24,879 nt of DNA from NCBI GenBank assembly GCA_049446715.1, contig JBMTQX010000044.1, positions 1 to 24,879 on the forward strand, in the 5' to 3' direction. Below the pieces are notes generated by a model. It made no database searches and had not been told where the DNA came from. It saw only the letters and a list, made by a program, of their open reading frames with translations. Of this stretch, positions 15,020 to 23,897 are shown one piece after another. This DNA is from Eutrophocola sp049446715 (GTDB taxonomy: Bacteria > Pseudomonadota > Gammaproteobacteria > Pseudomonadales > Pseudohongiellaceae). Within the stretch, counting starts at the first letter, position 1. Every line of letters starts with the position of its first letter. The position numbers and the translations under genes were made by a program.

Positions 15020-15502
15020 CTGGTTCAGCCCTTTATGCCTGTGATCCTTTCAACTCTTGTTAGCCTTCCTACCCTGCCTACCTTTTAAAACACGCTGCCA
15101 GCCGCTGGAAAAAGGAAGCCGGGCCAGCAGAAATCACGCCACACAGGATGCCAATTTACTGGCAAATCCGCCCTGCAATCGGGTCTGCGGCCTGTTCTGA
15201 TGGCCTGATTTGCCAAACTTTACCTGTTTTGTCAAAAAATTCCAGTATCTCACTGATAAATAGTGGAATATTTTTATATTTTGAATCGTTTCAATATCTC
15301 CTGTGCGGGCGGCCCAAGGCCTGTGCGTTGCCGGTATAGCCAGCACAGATCAGGTATCGCCAGGGCGGATAGCACCGGGACATCACCCCTCCTGAACCGG
15401 CCTGGCTTGCACGCCCGGAGCTCCCCGGACCCTGTAAATTCCTGGTGCAGAACGCGTCTGGCCGGCGCTATAATCCGCCACCTTTTTTCTGCAGAATCCT
15501 GT
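15020..15502. other. Long intergenic region between divergent genes; promoters and inverted repeats, no gene seen
   Basis: This 483-bp stretch separates the LysM and ATP-grasp genes. I find no convincing coding sequence. At about 15220-15300 it becomes markedly AT-rich. Visible structure: a 9-bp inverted repeat (TGGCAAATC 15160-15168 / GATTTGCCA 15207-15215); a minus-strand TTGACA at 15235-15230, which fits a -35 for the LysM gene but has only a poor -10; and an AT-rich imperfect palindrome at 15276-15297 (ATATTTTGAA / TTCAATAT). A regulatory or small-RNA role is possible but unproven. Confidence 0.5.
15469..15474 (+). promoter_or_regulatory. Consensus -10 box of the ATP-grasp gene
   Basis: TATAAT matches the sigma70 -10 consensus exactly. 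Transcription would start near 15481, about 22 nt before the ATG at 15503. The matching -35 (TGCAGA region at about 15446) is poor, so the promoter may be activator-dependent. Confidence 0.55.
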
Positions 15503-16324
15503 ATGGGCTGGATTTCCTTCGATCCGCTGCGCACCCTTGGCTTTCCCGATACCCGGTACCTGAAACCGGACCCGCGCTTTTCTGAACGCGAATTACTGAG
15601 CCAGGCAGACTGGATTCTGTTTCCGGAATACTGGCAGGTAAACGCGCTGGTCTATGGCTATAAACGGCGCATTTTTCCGAGCCACGCCAGCTACCTGCTG
15701 GGCCATGACAAGATCGAAATGACGCGCGCCTTCACTGCCGTGGCACCCCGCCACGTGCCCGAAACCCATATCGCGGCCAACACGCCGGAAAAGGCGTCTG
15801 AATTGTGGGATCACATGCTGCTGCCGTTTGTCGCCAAGATCCCGCGCAGCTCACAGGGCCAGGGCGTCTGGCTGATTGAATCCAGCGCGGATTGGAAAGA
15901 CTACCTGGCCGTGACCGATATGCTCTATGTGCAGGAACATCTGCCCATTGATCGCGACCTGCGTATCGTGCGCGTCGGCAAGGAAATTCTTGCCGCCTAC
16001 TGGCGACTGCAGTCACCCTATACCTTTCACAACAACATCAGTCGCGGTGGCGATATCGAGTACAGCCTGGTACCCGAAGCGGCTATCGCACTGGTGGAAC
16101 AGGTCAGTGAGGCGCTGGGGATCGATCACGCGGGGTTTGATGTGGCCATGGTGGATGGCCACCCCTACCTGATCGAATTTAACCGACTGTTTGGCAATGC
16201 CGGGATCTTCGATGGGGATTTGCGCCTGCGCAACACCATCATCCAGTACCTGAAAGCGCAGGACTTACCGGAGCGCCCAACCAGCAATCATCGTGGCAAA
16301 CGGCGCTTGCGCCGCGCAGCCTAG
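15503..16324 (+). CDS. RimK-like ATP-grasp enzyme
   Basis: This 273-residue cytoplasmic protein shows the ATP-grasp architecture of RimK-type ligases. An N-terminal region includes ADWILFPEYWQVNALVYGY, followed by the nucleotide-binding core LPFVAKIPRSSQGQGVWLI. The hinge and ATP-binding segment is MLYVQEHLPIDRDLRIVRVG, then EILAAYWR, and the metal site is GFDVAMVDGHPYLIEFNRLFG. The Glu-x-Asn pair (EFN) is where RimK-type enzymes bind magnesium. Such enzymes join a carboxylate to an amine with ATP, often adding glutamate to a peptide or protein. No partner substrate gene is adjacent. The ATG at 15503 gives the conserved N-terminus; a longer reading to 15263 crosses the promoter and was discarded. 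The C-terminus is basic (GKRRLRRAA). Confidence 0.82.
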   Translation: MGWISFDPLRTLGFPDTRYLKPDPRFSERELLSQADWILFPEYWQVNALVYGYKRRIFPSHASYLLGHDKIEMTRAFTAVAPRHVPETHIAANTPEKASELWDHMLLPFVAKIPRSSQGQGVWLIESSADWKDYLAVTDMLYVQEHLPIDRDLRIVRVGKEILAAYWRLQSPYTFHNNISRGGDIEYSLVPEAAIALVEQVSEALGIDHAGFDVAMVDGHPYLIEFNRLFGNAGIFDGDLRLRNTIIQYLKAQDLPERPTSNHRGKRRLRRAA

Positions 16325-16456
16325 TATTGCGTTATTCCTGATTCTGGTCGCCAGGGACACTGCCTCCCCCTCTGACCAATCATCCCTTTTGATCTTTCCT
16401 ATCTGCCATGGGTTTTGGCGGACCTGCCTATGTATGGGAGAAAATTCCGGGCATTT

Positions 16457-16485
16457 TTGACATTTCGTTTACATATGTCACGTTA
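16457..16485 (+). promoter_or_regulatory. Possible promoter with overlapping inverted-repeat operator upstream of the TonB receptor
   Basis: A perfect TTGACA lies at 16457-16462, with only weak -10 candidates near 16480-16485. It overlaps an inverted repeat TGACAT (16458-16463) / ATGTCA (16475-16480) spaced by 11 bp, a layout typical of a dimeric regulator site. The receptor start is about 85 bp further on. The other parts of this 244-bp gap show nothing I can call. Confidence 0.45.
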
Positions 16486-16568
16486 GGATGAGAAACTTCA
16501 AGGGCCGCCTGTTCCAGGAAGGATGCAATCTGACCGGCATAAACAAACTATAAACAAGGGGAAGGATC

Positions 16569-19010
16569 ATGAGTCAGTCTTTACCGTTCAAAAAAAAGAA
16601 AGCATTCCTGTTGTCCATACCATTATTGCTCTCCACGTCACTACCTGCCTTGTCTCAGCAAGTCGCCCTGGAAGAAATTGTCGTTACTTCCCAGCGCCGC
16701 GAAACCAATCTCCAGGAAACGCCAATGTCAGTTCAGGCTTTTTCCATGGAGGAATTAACCAATGCTAACATCCAGACCGGCAGTGAGCTGGGCATCATGG
16801 TGCCTAACGTGGTATTGAACCCCGGGCTTGGACAGGGACAGTCCTCTTTCTTTATCCGGGGTTTGCCAGGAGTCGGCATTTATATTGATGGCGTCTGGCA
16901 GGGACCGTTTGGTTTCCAGCAAACCAATTTCACCCAGATGGAACGTGTTGAAATCCTGCGTGGTCCCCAGGGCACCCTGTTCGGTCGCAACACCAATGGT
17001 GGCGCCATCAACATGACCACTCAAAGACCGGCCAATGAATTTGGCGGTAAAATCAGTGCCGGCTTTGGTCAGTTCAATCGCCGAGATTTTACCGCCTCCC
17101 TGGATGTGCCGATAAGTGACTCCCTGAAAACCAAGTGGATGGTTTCCAGTTTCCAGAACGATGGTTTTCTCGAAGGGTTAACACTAGGCCATGATTTTGG
17201 TGGTCAGGATGACCTCATTTTGCGTGCCGACGTGTTGTGGGAACCCACGGATTCTTTCTCTTTGCGATTCACCGCCAACGACGAAGACAAATCCAGTTCC
17301 GATGCACGTATCGTGCGCTTTACCAATACTGATCACGTCAGGTTCAAGGCCCAGAACGTGATTGCTGGAAACCCGGATTACCTGAGCGCGGTACGCGCAA
17401 TCGATCCAGCCTTCCCGAATCCCCCGGTACAGACAGTGAGCAATCGGTTTGGCCCGCTTACCCATGAACCCGGCTATCCCGGAGGTGAGGTGGGTGAATG
17501 GCAATCCAAATCCGATGGCCCCGAGGACGGCATCAAAACCGATCTGAGCTACTACACGCTGACGATGAACTGGAGCCTGAGCGAGGCTTTCAACGTCAAG
17601 GCCATCCTGTCGAGCTGGGAACTGGACAGGCGCCAGGTAGTGGATTTCGATGGGTCGGAGTTCATCATCACGACCGACGATATTCGTGACAAGGATGAAA
17701 ACACCACGATGGAGTTCCAATTCAGCGGTTCCCTGTTCAACGACAGGGCAAATTACCTGTTGGGCTATTACTCGCTGGAGCAGGAAAACAGAAACCGGTT
17801 TTACCGCTGGGGCCTGTGGGACTTTGCCCAGCCAAACACCGGCCCGCTTGACCCGCCCCTGAATGGCGCTGCCCTGGGTTATGTCCGTAATTACGGTACC
17901 ACCATTGGCGACCCGGAACTGGCAGGTTATTTTCCTATCGTGCTGATTACCGCCGATGATCTGGTGGGCAACGAGGATGAGGATTCCGCGTGGTTCGGTG
18001 AATTCACCTATTCGATCACCGAAAAACTCGATGCCACCGTAGGTATACGCATCACCAGTGACGATGGCCGTGCCATCACCTACACACCCACCGGCGCCTT
18101 CAGGACTAGTGATCCGAAAATTGCGCCAACGGGTAATTCCTTTGCGGGTACCGTGGTTTCTGTGTCGGAAGACCCGGACCTGGGCAGTATCACCACTAAC
18201 AAGTTTGCCCTGACCTACCAGCACACAGATGACCTGATGGTCTATGCCAACTGGGGTGAGGGTTTCACATCCGGCGGTATTACCAACGTCAATAATGTGG
18301 GCCAGGTCAGGCTGGACCCGGAAATCGTCACCACCTGGGAACTGGGCCTGCGCTCTGATTGGCTGAACGGTACCTTGCGCTTCAATGCGACCTATTTCGA
18401 CTCTGACTGGGAAGGCATGCGCGTACAGCAGCTGCCACCCGATCCAGACAATCCCGGATCTTCCCTGCCCTTTCCTTACCCGACCAGTTCCGGCAAGGGG
18501 GAAGCTTCGGGCTTCGAATTTGATGTCACATACATGCCCATCGATGACCTGATTCTGACACTGAACGTGGGATTGATAGATACCGCCTACATCGAACGCG
18601 GCGTCTTCGATGGCATCAACGGCATTTCTCCCAATTCGCCGTTTGCTTATGCGCCTGATGAAAGCTTTTCCTTAGGAGCAGTTTATGATCTGCGGATGAG
18701 CAACGGCGGAACTCTGTCCTTGTCGGGCAAATATGGCTGGATGGGGAAATACGCCAGGGATTCGGCATACCAGCGCACCCGCGTGGATGCCAACGGAAAT
18801 ATCATCATGGAACCCTCCTACGGCATTCTGAATGGCCGTATCACTTACACACCTCAGGCGGGTAACTGGGATGTCAGTGTCTGGGGCAACAACCTGACCG
18901 ATGAGCAGTATATAAACGGCGGCTTTGACACCCGCAATGTATGGGGCTATGACTTCTCGGTTATTGGTCGTTCCCGAGAGTATGGCATCACCGCCAACAT
19001 GTCGTTCTGA
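16569..19010 (+). CDS. TonB-dependent outer-membrane receptor
   Basis: This 813-residue protein has a lysine-rich N-terminus and signal peptide (ending SLPALSQQ). A TonB-box-like EEIVVTSQRRE follows, then a plug domain (about residues 45-155). Key plug motifs are FFIRGLPGVGIYIDGVWQG and VEILRGPQGTLFGRNTNGGA. The remaining ~650 residues form the 22-strand barrel with strands ending in aromatic residues, and the protein ends in Phe (YGITANMSF), as required for BamA-mediated insertion. The protein takes up a large or scarce substrate, driven by TonB-ExbBD, which are not in this window. The plug loop after IRG is shorter than in many siderophore-type receptors, so the ligand is more likely an organic nutrient. 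AAGGGGAAGGA precedes the ATG. A strong terminator follows. Confidence 0.95.
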   Translation: MSQSLPFKKKKAFLLSIPLLLSTSLPALSQQVALEEIVVTSQRRETNLQETPMSVQAFSMEELTNANIQTGSELGIMVPNVVLNPGLGQGQSSFFIRGLPGVGIYIDGVWQGPFGFQQTNFTQMERVEILRGPQGTLFGRNTNGGAINMTTQRPANEFGGKISAGFGQFNRRDFTASLDVPISDSLKTKWMVSSFQNDGFLEGLTLGHDFGGQDDLILRADVLWEPTDSFSLRFTANDEDKSSSDARIVRFTNTDHVRFKAQNVIAGNPDYLSAVRAIDPAFPNPPVQTVSNRFGPLTHEPGYPGGEVGEWQSKSDGPEDGIKTDLSYYTLTMNWSLSEAFNVKAILSSWELDRRQVVDFDGSEFIITTDDIRDKDENTTMEFQFSGSLFNDRANYLLGYYSLEQENRNRFYRWGLWDFAQPNTGPLDPPLNGAALGYVRNYGTTIGDPELAGYFPIVLITADDLVGNEDEDSAWFGEFTYSITEKLDATVGIRITSDDGRAITYTPTGAFRTSDPKIAPTGNSFAGTVVSVSEDPDLGSITTNKFALTYQHTDDLMVYANWGEGFTSGGITNVNNVGQVRLDPEIVTTWELGLRSDWLNGTLRFNATYFDSDWEGMRVQQLPPDPDNPGSSLPFPYPTSSGKGEASGFEFDVTYMPIDDLILTLNVGLIDTAYIERGVFDGINGISPNSPFAYAPDESFSLGAVYDLRMSNGGTLSLSGKYGWMGKYARDSAYQRTRVDANGNIIMEPSYGILNGRITYTPQAGNWDVSVWGNNLTDEQYINGGFDTRNVWGYDFSVIGRSREYGITANMSF

Positions 19011-19066
19011 TGCAGGACTTCAGATTCGGAGCTATGCAGCGGGCAACAGGATAGCTGGCTGACAGT

Positions 19067-19108
19067 ACGGCCAGGGCAGAGTAATTATCACGCCGCCCTG
19101 GCCGTTTT
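19067..19108 (+). terminator. Rho-independent terminator of the TonB receptor gene
   Basis: Arms 19067-19077 and 19095-19105 (acggccagggc / gccctggccgt) pair perfectly over 11 bp with a 17-nt loop. Four T (19105-19108) follow. It lies 57 bp after the receptor stop and just before the stop of the convergent gene. Confidence 0.8.
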
Positions 19109-19112
19109 CCAT

Positions 19113-20549
19113 TCAGTTGCTGAAATCAAAAATGTCAGCTCCATCATCCGGCGGCGTCATACCTTCCTCGAAATACTTCTCCCAGATCTGTGCCCAGGGC
19201 CGGCCGTACATGTCCGGTACTTCATAGTCGATGACATCGCCCGGTGACACCGGCGTGGCATAGCCTTCAATCGGGAAGATGGTCTGCAGGCATTCCACAT
19301 ACAGCGCGGGATCGCCTTCATCGAAATCGCTGACCCGGGCGTAGTTGCGCACGATGCGGATCGGCTCCACGAAGGCTTCCGGATCATAGAGCACCGCTTC
19401 GTGGTTGATGGCCGTGACTTCGCCCGCGTCATCACGCACAGCCGTATAGATCTCGATCGTCTGCATCTTGCTGGAAAATTCAAACACGCCATGGCCGGCC
19501 CAGCCCTGAATGTTGGATGTCCAGGTGATCAGGGCATCGCCGTCCCAGAAACCGATGGTGTCGCCATACCAGCGCGGCACATCGGCCCCGAGGCGCGGTA
19601 CTTCGCCGTCATAGACAAAGTCACGTCCGACATGGATGTTGGTGACAAAGTTGTCGGCAATGCCGCCCATGAACTGCACCAGCTTCGGGGTGACCAGTAC
19701 CGACCAGGGCGCCTGAACGGCCGCGGAATACCAGCGGCGCATGAAACCTTCCGGCCAACAGTACTGCGAAGGCCACTGTGGTGCGTTGGTATTGGCCTGG
19801 TGATACAGATCCTGGACGAACCGCTGCTGGTATTCCGGTGTCAGCACTGACAGGACAGTCGGAAACTGCACGGCAACCATCAGCGAATACCAGCTGTCGA
19901 AAAATCCGCCAGGCGCAAAACGTCCGTTCATGCCGTGGGGGAGCGATTCCCAGGTATGCTGAGTGGGCCCGCCGCGGGCTTCGGTTTCTGCCATCAGGGC
20001 TTCGTAGTGTGCCTGCGCCGTGTCAAAGCCGTACGGGCTGACAATGCCTTCACGCGGAATGTCCTTGTCACAATCGCCCCAGGCCGCCGTGCGCGGTGGA
20101 TCATCGCCCATCATCGATCCCCCATTGGCGCCGCGCTGGGATTCCAGGCCAAACGGGCTGTTGCAGCGGAAGTAGCGCTTGTCCGTCCACAAATCCACGT
20201 CTGCGTAGAAATCATCACTGGTGAAAATGTCGCGCGGCAGCTGGGTTACCGCATCCGGGATATCGCCATTGAAGGCCGTGCCGACCTGAGGGCGTCCGCC
20301 AAAGCCGGCCGCCAGGGGCCCGACAAACGGAAAATTGGCGAACTGCTCTTGCGTACGACGCTGCTGCTCGGCATCCCCCTGGGGCCCGAAGGTCACTGTC
20401 AGTTCCGGCAGTGCGCCGGCAACCGGCTCGCCACGACCGACACTGTTAAAGCCGGGATCAGCAATGTCCTGCGCCGCTGCGGGTGCCGACATGACTAGGG
20501 CAAGCCAGGCCTGGATGGCAATTCTCGGAAAACGTTGGGTGGGTATCAT
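19113..20549 (-). CDS. Exported protein of an unnamed family; paralogue of the gene at the right edge
   Basis: I cannot assign this 478-residue protein to a named family. It starts with a signal peptide (about residues 1-27, ending MSAPAAAQ), so it is exported. The mature part is rich in aromatic, Gly, Pro and Asp residues. Distinctive blocks are RYFRCNSP (Cys129), GIVSPYGFDTAQAHYEAL, GGPTQHTWESL, LTPEYQQRFVQ, NTNAPQWPSQYCWPEGF (about 253-269), FVTNIHVGRD, and RWYGDTIGFWDGDALITWTSN. The same blocks recur in the partial gene at 23955. The last block resembles a motif in many uncharacterised exported proteins of Acidobacteria and Sphingomonadales. AAGGTG lies before the ATG at 20549. It converges with the TonB receptor, and the SnoaL-like gene is divergent. 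A role in handling the imported substrate is only inferred. Confidence 0.8.
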   Translation of the reverse strand: MIPTQRFPRIAIQAWLALVMSAPAAAQDIADPGFNSVGRGEPVAGALPELTVTFGPQGDAEQQRRTQEQFANFPFVGPLAAGFGGRPQVGTAFNGDIPDAVTQLPRDIFTSDDFYADVDLWTDKRYFRCNSPFGLESQRGANGGSMMGDDPPRTAAWGDCDKDIPREGIVSPYGFDTAQAHYEALMAETEARGGPTQHTWESLPHGMNGRFAPGGFFDSWYSLMVAVQFPTVLSVLTPEYQQRFVQDLYHQANTNAPQWPSQYCWPEGFMRRWYSAAVQAPWSVLVTPKLVQFMGGIADNFVTNIHVGRDFVYDGEVPRLGADVPRWYGDTIGFWDGDALITWTSNIQGWAGHGVFEFSSKMQTIEIYTAVRDDAGEVTAINHEAVLYDPEAFVEPIRIVRNYARVSDFDEGDPALYVECLQTIFPIEGYATPVSPGDVIDYEVPDMYGRPWAQIWEKYFEEGMTPPDDGADIFDFSN

Positions 20550-20673
20550 GGTTCACCTTCTTGTATGGTCTGTGTGGAAGTCCCTGCCCCTGATGATAAA
20601 CCAATCGGGCTGGCAAATACCTTTGCGCCGTTTCGAATCGCGCTATGATGTACGCCACACCACGGAGGACATC

Positions 20674-21240
20674 GTGAAAAACAACAAGATCCTGTCAGCC
20701 CTGCTGCTTTCGCTCATCACATGCCTGCCGGTTACAACCCAGGCCCAAACCGGCCAACTCAGCGCCGAGGACCAGCTGGCCATTCGCCAGCTGATCGATG
20801 ACTACCCGCACCTGCTCGACAACTGCATCAACAATGGCAACGACTACGCGGACCTGTTCACCGAGGATGCCACCTTTGGCGTGGCGTCCGAATGGGATGG
20901 CCCGGTCAAGATCTGGTTTCGCGGCCGCGAACAGATTCGCCGGGCCGGCGGTGGCGGAGAAAACGCCTGCGTGGACCGGCCCAACTTCGGCTATCACCTG
21001 AATATCAATCCTGCCATCCGGGCCACGGCATCGGGCGCGGCAGCACGGTCAACTCTAATGACCATCATCAACGACACGGACAGCCGCGGTGATGTCATTC
21101 ACTGGGAAGGGGGTTACGCCGATACATTCGAGAAAACAGCTGCGGGCTGGCGTTTCAAATCACGCGTGCATGTGTGGTCAGAAGTCGAATGGACCGACAA
21201 TCCTGCGGACATGCCACCGCGCAACCTGGCCGAGGAATAA
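20674..21240 (+). CDS. Exported SnoaL/NTF2-like domain protein
   Basis: This 188-residue protein begins with a signal peptide (VKNNKILSALLLSLITCLP to about QAQ). It then has a single NTF2-like cone domain: LSAEDQLAIRQLIDDYPHLLD, YADLFTEDATFGV, then a FRGREQIRR segment and a C-terminal sheet (IHWEGGYADTFEKTAAGWRF). Such domains act as ketosteroid-isomerase-like or polyketide-cyclase enzymes, dehydratases, or ligand-binding proteins; most are cytoplasmic, so export is notable. The start is GTG at 20674, set by GGAGG five bases upstream; no in-frame ATG opens the signal peptide. It is divergent from the unnamed exported gene and could share a 124-bp regulatory stretch with it. Catalytic residues were not identified with confidence. 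Confidence 0.82.
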   Translation: MKNNKILSALLLSLITCLPVTTQAQTGQLSAEDQLAIRQLIDDYPHLLDNCINNGNDYADLFTEDATFGVASEWDGPVKIWFRGREQIRRAGGGGENACVDRPNFGYHLNINPAIRATASGAAARSTLMTIINDTDSRGDVIHWEGGYADTFEKTAAGWRFKSRVHVWSEVEWTDNPADMPPRNLAEE

Positions 21241-21391
21241 GTCGGGAAAGCGGCAGGAACTGCAAGTCGGCAAAGCCGGGTCGCCGGTCACTACCGCATT
21301 GCTGTAAGCTATCCGAAACACCGGGATCTGTAGCAGTACGCAGGACATTTATTCATTCCACTGCCCGACTGCTGCACAACAGGGGGAACGC

Positions 21392-21970
21392 ATGAAACAT
21401 CACACCTATCGGCTCACACCTTTACTCCTGCTGCTGGTGTTTTGGCAGGCACCGGCACAGGCCCAGGAAAACGTGCCATCACAGCCACAATGCGCTTCCT
21501 GGCTTGATCACACCATCGGCAAACTGCATTCCAATGACACCATCGACCTGTGCCGGGAAACGGCAGGCAAGGTGGTGCTGCTGGTCAACACGGCATCCTA
21601 CTGCGGCTACACCTACCAGTTCACCGGGCTGGAACAGTTGTACCAGCGCTACAGGGACCAGGGTCTGGTAATCATTGGCTTTCCTTCGGATGACTTCAAC
21701 CAGGAAGATGATGATGCCGCCCGGACCGCCAAAATCTGCTACATCAATCACGGGGTGACTTTTCCGATGACGGAAGTGGTTGGCGTGACACCGCCGGGTA
21801 TTCATCCGGTCTTTCGCCATCTGGGACGACGCGCGGATGAGCCGGACTGGAACTTCAACAAGTACCTGGTAGATCAGGACGGCCGCATCGTGAGGCATTT
21901 GCGCAGCACGGTGGAGCCTGACTCCCCCCAGCTGACGCAGTCCATTGAGCGCCTGCTCAGCGGGGGCTGA
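21392..21970 (+). CDS. Exported glutathione-peroxidase-family protein
   Basis: This 192-residue thiol peroxidase has a signal peptide (about residues 1-25, ending PAQAQ), so it should act outside the cytoplasm. The peroxidatic Cys71 lies in NTASYCGYTYQF. The second block reads FPSDDFNQE, with Asp101 at the position usually held by the catalytic Gln of FPCNQFG. The Trp-Asn pair is kept (DWNFNKYLVDQDG). A possible resolving cysteine is in ARTAKICYINH. Members reduce hydrogen peroxide and lipid hydroperoxides, usually with thioredoxin or glutathione; which donor serves in the periplasm is not known. The ATG at 21392 follows a GGGG-rich stretch (agggggaacgc). It converges with recQ, whose stop lies only 11 bp away. 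Confidence 0.9.
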   Translation: MKHHTYRLTPLLLLLVFWQAPAQAQENVPSQPQCASWLDHTIGKLHSNDTIDLCRETAGKVVLLVNTASYCGYTYQFTGLEQLYQRYRDQGLVIIGFPSDDFNQEDDDAARTAKICYINHGVTFPMTEVVGVTPPGIHPVFRHLGRRADEPDWNFNKYLVDQDGRIVRHLRSTVEPDSPQLTQSIERLLSGG

Positions 21971-21981
21971 CATCAGGGCGA

Positions 21982-23787
21982 TCAGGCGTATTGCTGCAGC
22001 ACCTCGATGAACGTGGGCCCATAGCGTTCCTGCTTGGTTTCCCCGATGCCGCTGATCTCCCCAAACTGTGTCAGGGTAACCGGCTTCTCCCGGCAGAGCG
22101 CTTCCAGGGTGCTGTTGTGGAAAATCATGTAGGCCGGCACTTCGTGTTCCTCGGCCAGGCGCTGACGCAATCCCCGCAGGGCTTCCCACAGTTGCGGGTT
22201 GATGTTGTCCGGCACGGCGCTGCCCTTGCGCCCCGTTGACCCGGCCTTCTTCACGGCTTTTGCCCGCGTATCCCGACGCAGTTCCAGCGTGGCCTCACCG
22301 CGCAACAATGGTCGGCACTGGTCTTCCAGCCGCAACCCGCCATAACCGCCGACATCGACACTGAGAAAGTTGCGTGCCACCAGCTGGCGAAACACCGAAC
22401 GCCAGTCGTTGGCACTGAGGTCTTTACCCATGCCGTACACAGCCAGGTGCTGGTGATCAAACTGGAATATCTTGTCGGCATGACTGCCGCGCAGCACATC
22501 AATCAGGTGATTGACGCCAAAGCGCTGCCCGGTGCGATACACCACACTCAGCGCCATGCGTGCCGCCTCGGTGGCATCCCAGGTGTCCACCGGTCTCAGG
22601 CAGGTGTCGCAATTGCCACAGGGCTGCTCAAGGGTTTCGCCAAAGTAGCGCAACAGGGCCTGGCGCCGACAGGAGGTCAATTCACACAACCCCAGCATGG
22701 CGTTGAGCCGGTGCTGCTCGATGCGTTTGTGCTCCTCACTACCGGCTGACTGGGCCAGCATCAGGCGCAGTTTCAGCACATCCTGCAGGCCGTACAGCAG
22801 CAAGGCAGTCGCCGGCAAGCCGTCGCGTCCCGCCCGCCCGGTTTCCTGGTAATAGCCTTCGACGGTTTTGGGCATATCCATGTGGGCAATGAAACGCACA
22901 TCAGGTTTGTCGATGCCCATGCCGAAGGCAATCGTGGCCACCATGACGATGCCCTCCTCGCGCAAGAACCGCGACTGGTTCTGCTCCCGCTCGGTACTGC
23001 TGAGCCCGGCGTGGTACGCCAAGGCCTTGAAGCCCCTGTCACAGAGCCAGTCTGCCGTTTCCTCGGTTTTCTTGCGCGACAGGCAGTAGATAATACCGGC
23101 ATCCCCGGGGTGCTCTTCCTGCAGGAATCGCAGCAGTTGCTGGCGCGGGTCCTGTTTCAGGGTAATGCGGTACTGGATATTGGGCCGGTCAAAACCGGCG
23201 ATGAAATGCCCGGCCTCTCCCAGTTGCAGGCGTGCAATGATTTCCTCGCGGGTACGGGTGTCTGCCGTGGCCGTGAGCGCAATGCGCGGGACATCGGGAA
23301 AACGTTCATGCAGCATGCCCAGTTCCAGGTAGTCGGCGCGGAAATCATGCCCCCACTGCGACACACAATGCGCCTCATCAATGGCAAACAGGGCAATCTC
23401 GGCCGCGTCCAGCAGCGCCAGCGTCCGTGGCTGCTTCAGCCTTTCGGGCGCCATGTACAGCAGGTCGAGTTCGCCCTGCTGCCACTGCGCCTCAATGGCC
23501 TGGACCTGGTCGAGGTCCAGCGTGGAATTCAGAAACGCCGCCCGCACGCCGAGTTCGTGGAGTGCCGAGACCTGGTCCTTCATCAACGCGATCAGGGGCG
23601 AAATCACCACGGCGCAACCGGGACGCACCAGCGCCGGAATCTGGTAGCACAGGGACTTGCCGCCACCGGTTGGCATCAGGACCAGGGCATCCTGGCCATT
23701 GATCAGGGAGGCGATGATCTCGGCCTGGGGCGGACGGAAGGTGTCGTAACCAAAGACTTTCTGGAGGGTTTCTCGGGCGGGGTCCAT
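21982..23787 (-). CDS. recQ: ATP-dependent DNA helicase RecQ
   Basis: This 601-residue protein is a full RecQ, a 3'-5' helicase that acts in recombination and replication-fork repair. The Walker A is GGGKS at residues 41-45 (PTGGGKSLCYQIPA), the Walker B DEAH at 137-140 (DEAHCVSQWGHDFR), and the arginine-finger region QETGRAGRDG. The zinc-binding domain has the expected cysteines (CRRQALLRYFGE, CGNCDTC), followed by the winged-helix and a C-terminal HRDC domain (LWEALRGLRQRLAEEHEVPA to QERYGPTFIEVLQ). I chose the ATG at 23787, giving MDPARETLQKVFGYDTFRP; an open reading to 23880 has no family similarity. The start has no strong ribosome-binding site. It is divergent from the unnamed gene at 23955. 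Confidence 0.97.
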   Translation of the reverse strand: MDPARETLQKVFGYDTFRPPQAEIIASLINGQDALVLMPTGGGKSLCYQIPALVRPGCAVVISPLIALMKDQVSALHELGVRAAFLNSTLDLDQVQAIEAQWQQGELDLLYMAPERLKQPRTLALLDAAEIALFAIDEAHCVSQWGHDFRADYLELGMLHERFPDVPRIALTATADTRTREEIIARLQLGEAGHFIAGFDRPNIQYRITLKQDPRQQLLRFLQEEHPGDAGIIYCLSRKKTEETADWLCDRGFKALAYHAGLSSTEREQNQSRFLREEGIVMVATIAFGMGIDKPDVRFIAHMDMPKTVEGYYQETGRAGRDGLPATALLLYGLQDVLKLRLMLAQSAGSEEHKRIEQHRLNAMLGLCELTSCRRQALLRYFGETLEQPCGNCDTCLRPVDTWDATEAARMALSVVYRTGQRFGVNHLIDVLRGSHADKIFQFDHQHLAVYGMGKDLSANDWRSVFRQLVARNFLSVDVGGYGGLRLEDQCRPLLRGEATLELRRDTRAKAVKKAGSTGRKGSAVPDNINPQLWEALRGLRQRLAEEHEVPAYMIFHNSTLEALCREKPVTLTQFGEISGIGETKQERYGPTFIEVLQQYA

Positions 23788-23897
23788 CAAAATCGGGGCT
23801 GTTGTCCTGCAGGTGGATGACTGAACCCATTCTAGCGCGGATCGCGGCGCTGGCGACAAAATGAGGAACATCGGCCACATTCATGTTGCATACCCCT

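Noticed and set aside
17184..18224. Long minus-strand reading frame of 346 codons inside the TonB receptor gene
   Set aside because: It lies entirely antisense to a gene with clear receptor motifs, has no recognisable domain and no supported start.
16325..19010. Possible horizontal transfer of the TonB receptor region
   Set aside because: Some stretches look lower in GC (a few hand-counted lines are about 43-60%), but neighbours overlap this range and no integrase, transposase or flanking repeat is visible.
22882..23820. Plus-strand reading frame of 312 codons opposite recQ
   Set aside because: RecQ on the other strand is unambiguous; this frame is His/Gln/Arg-rich in the way expected of antisense GC-rich DNA.
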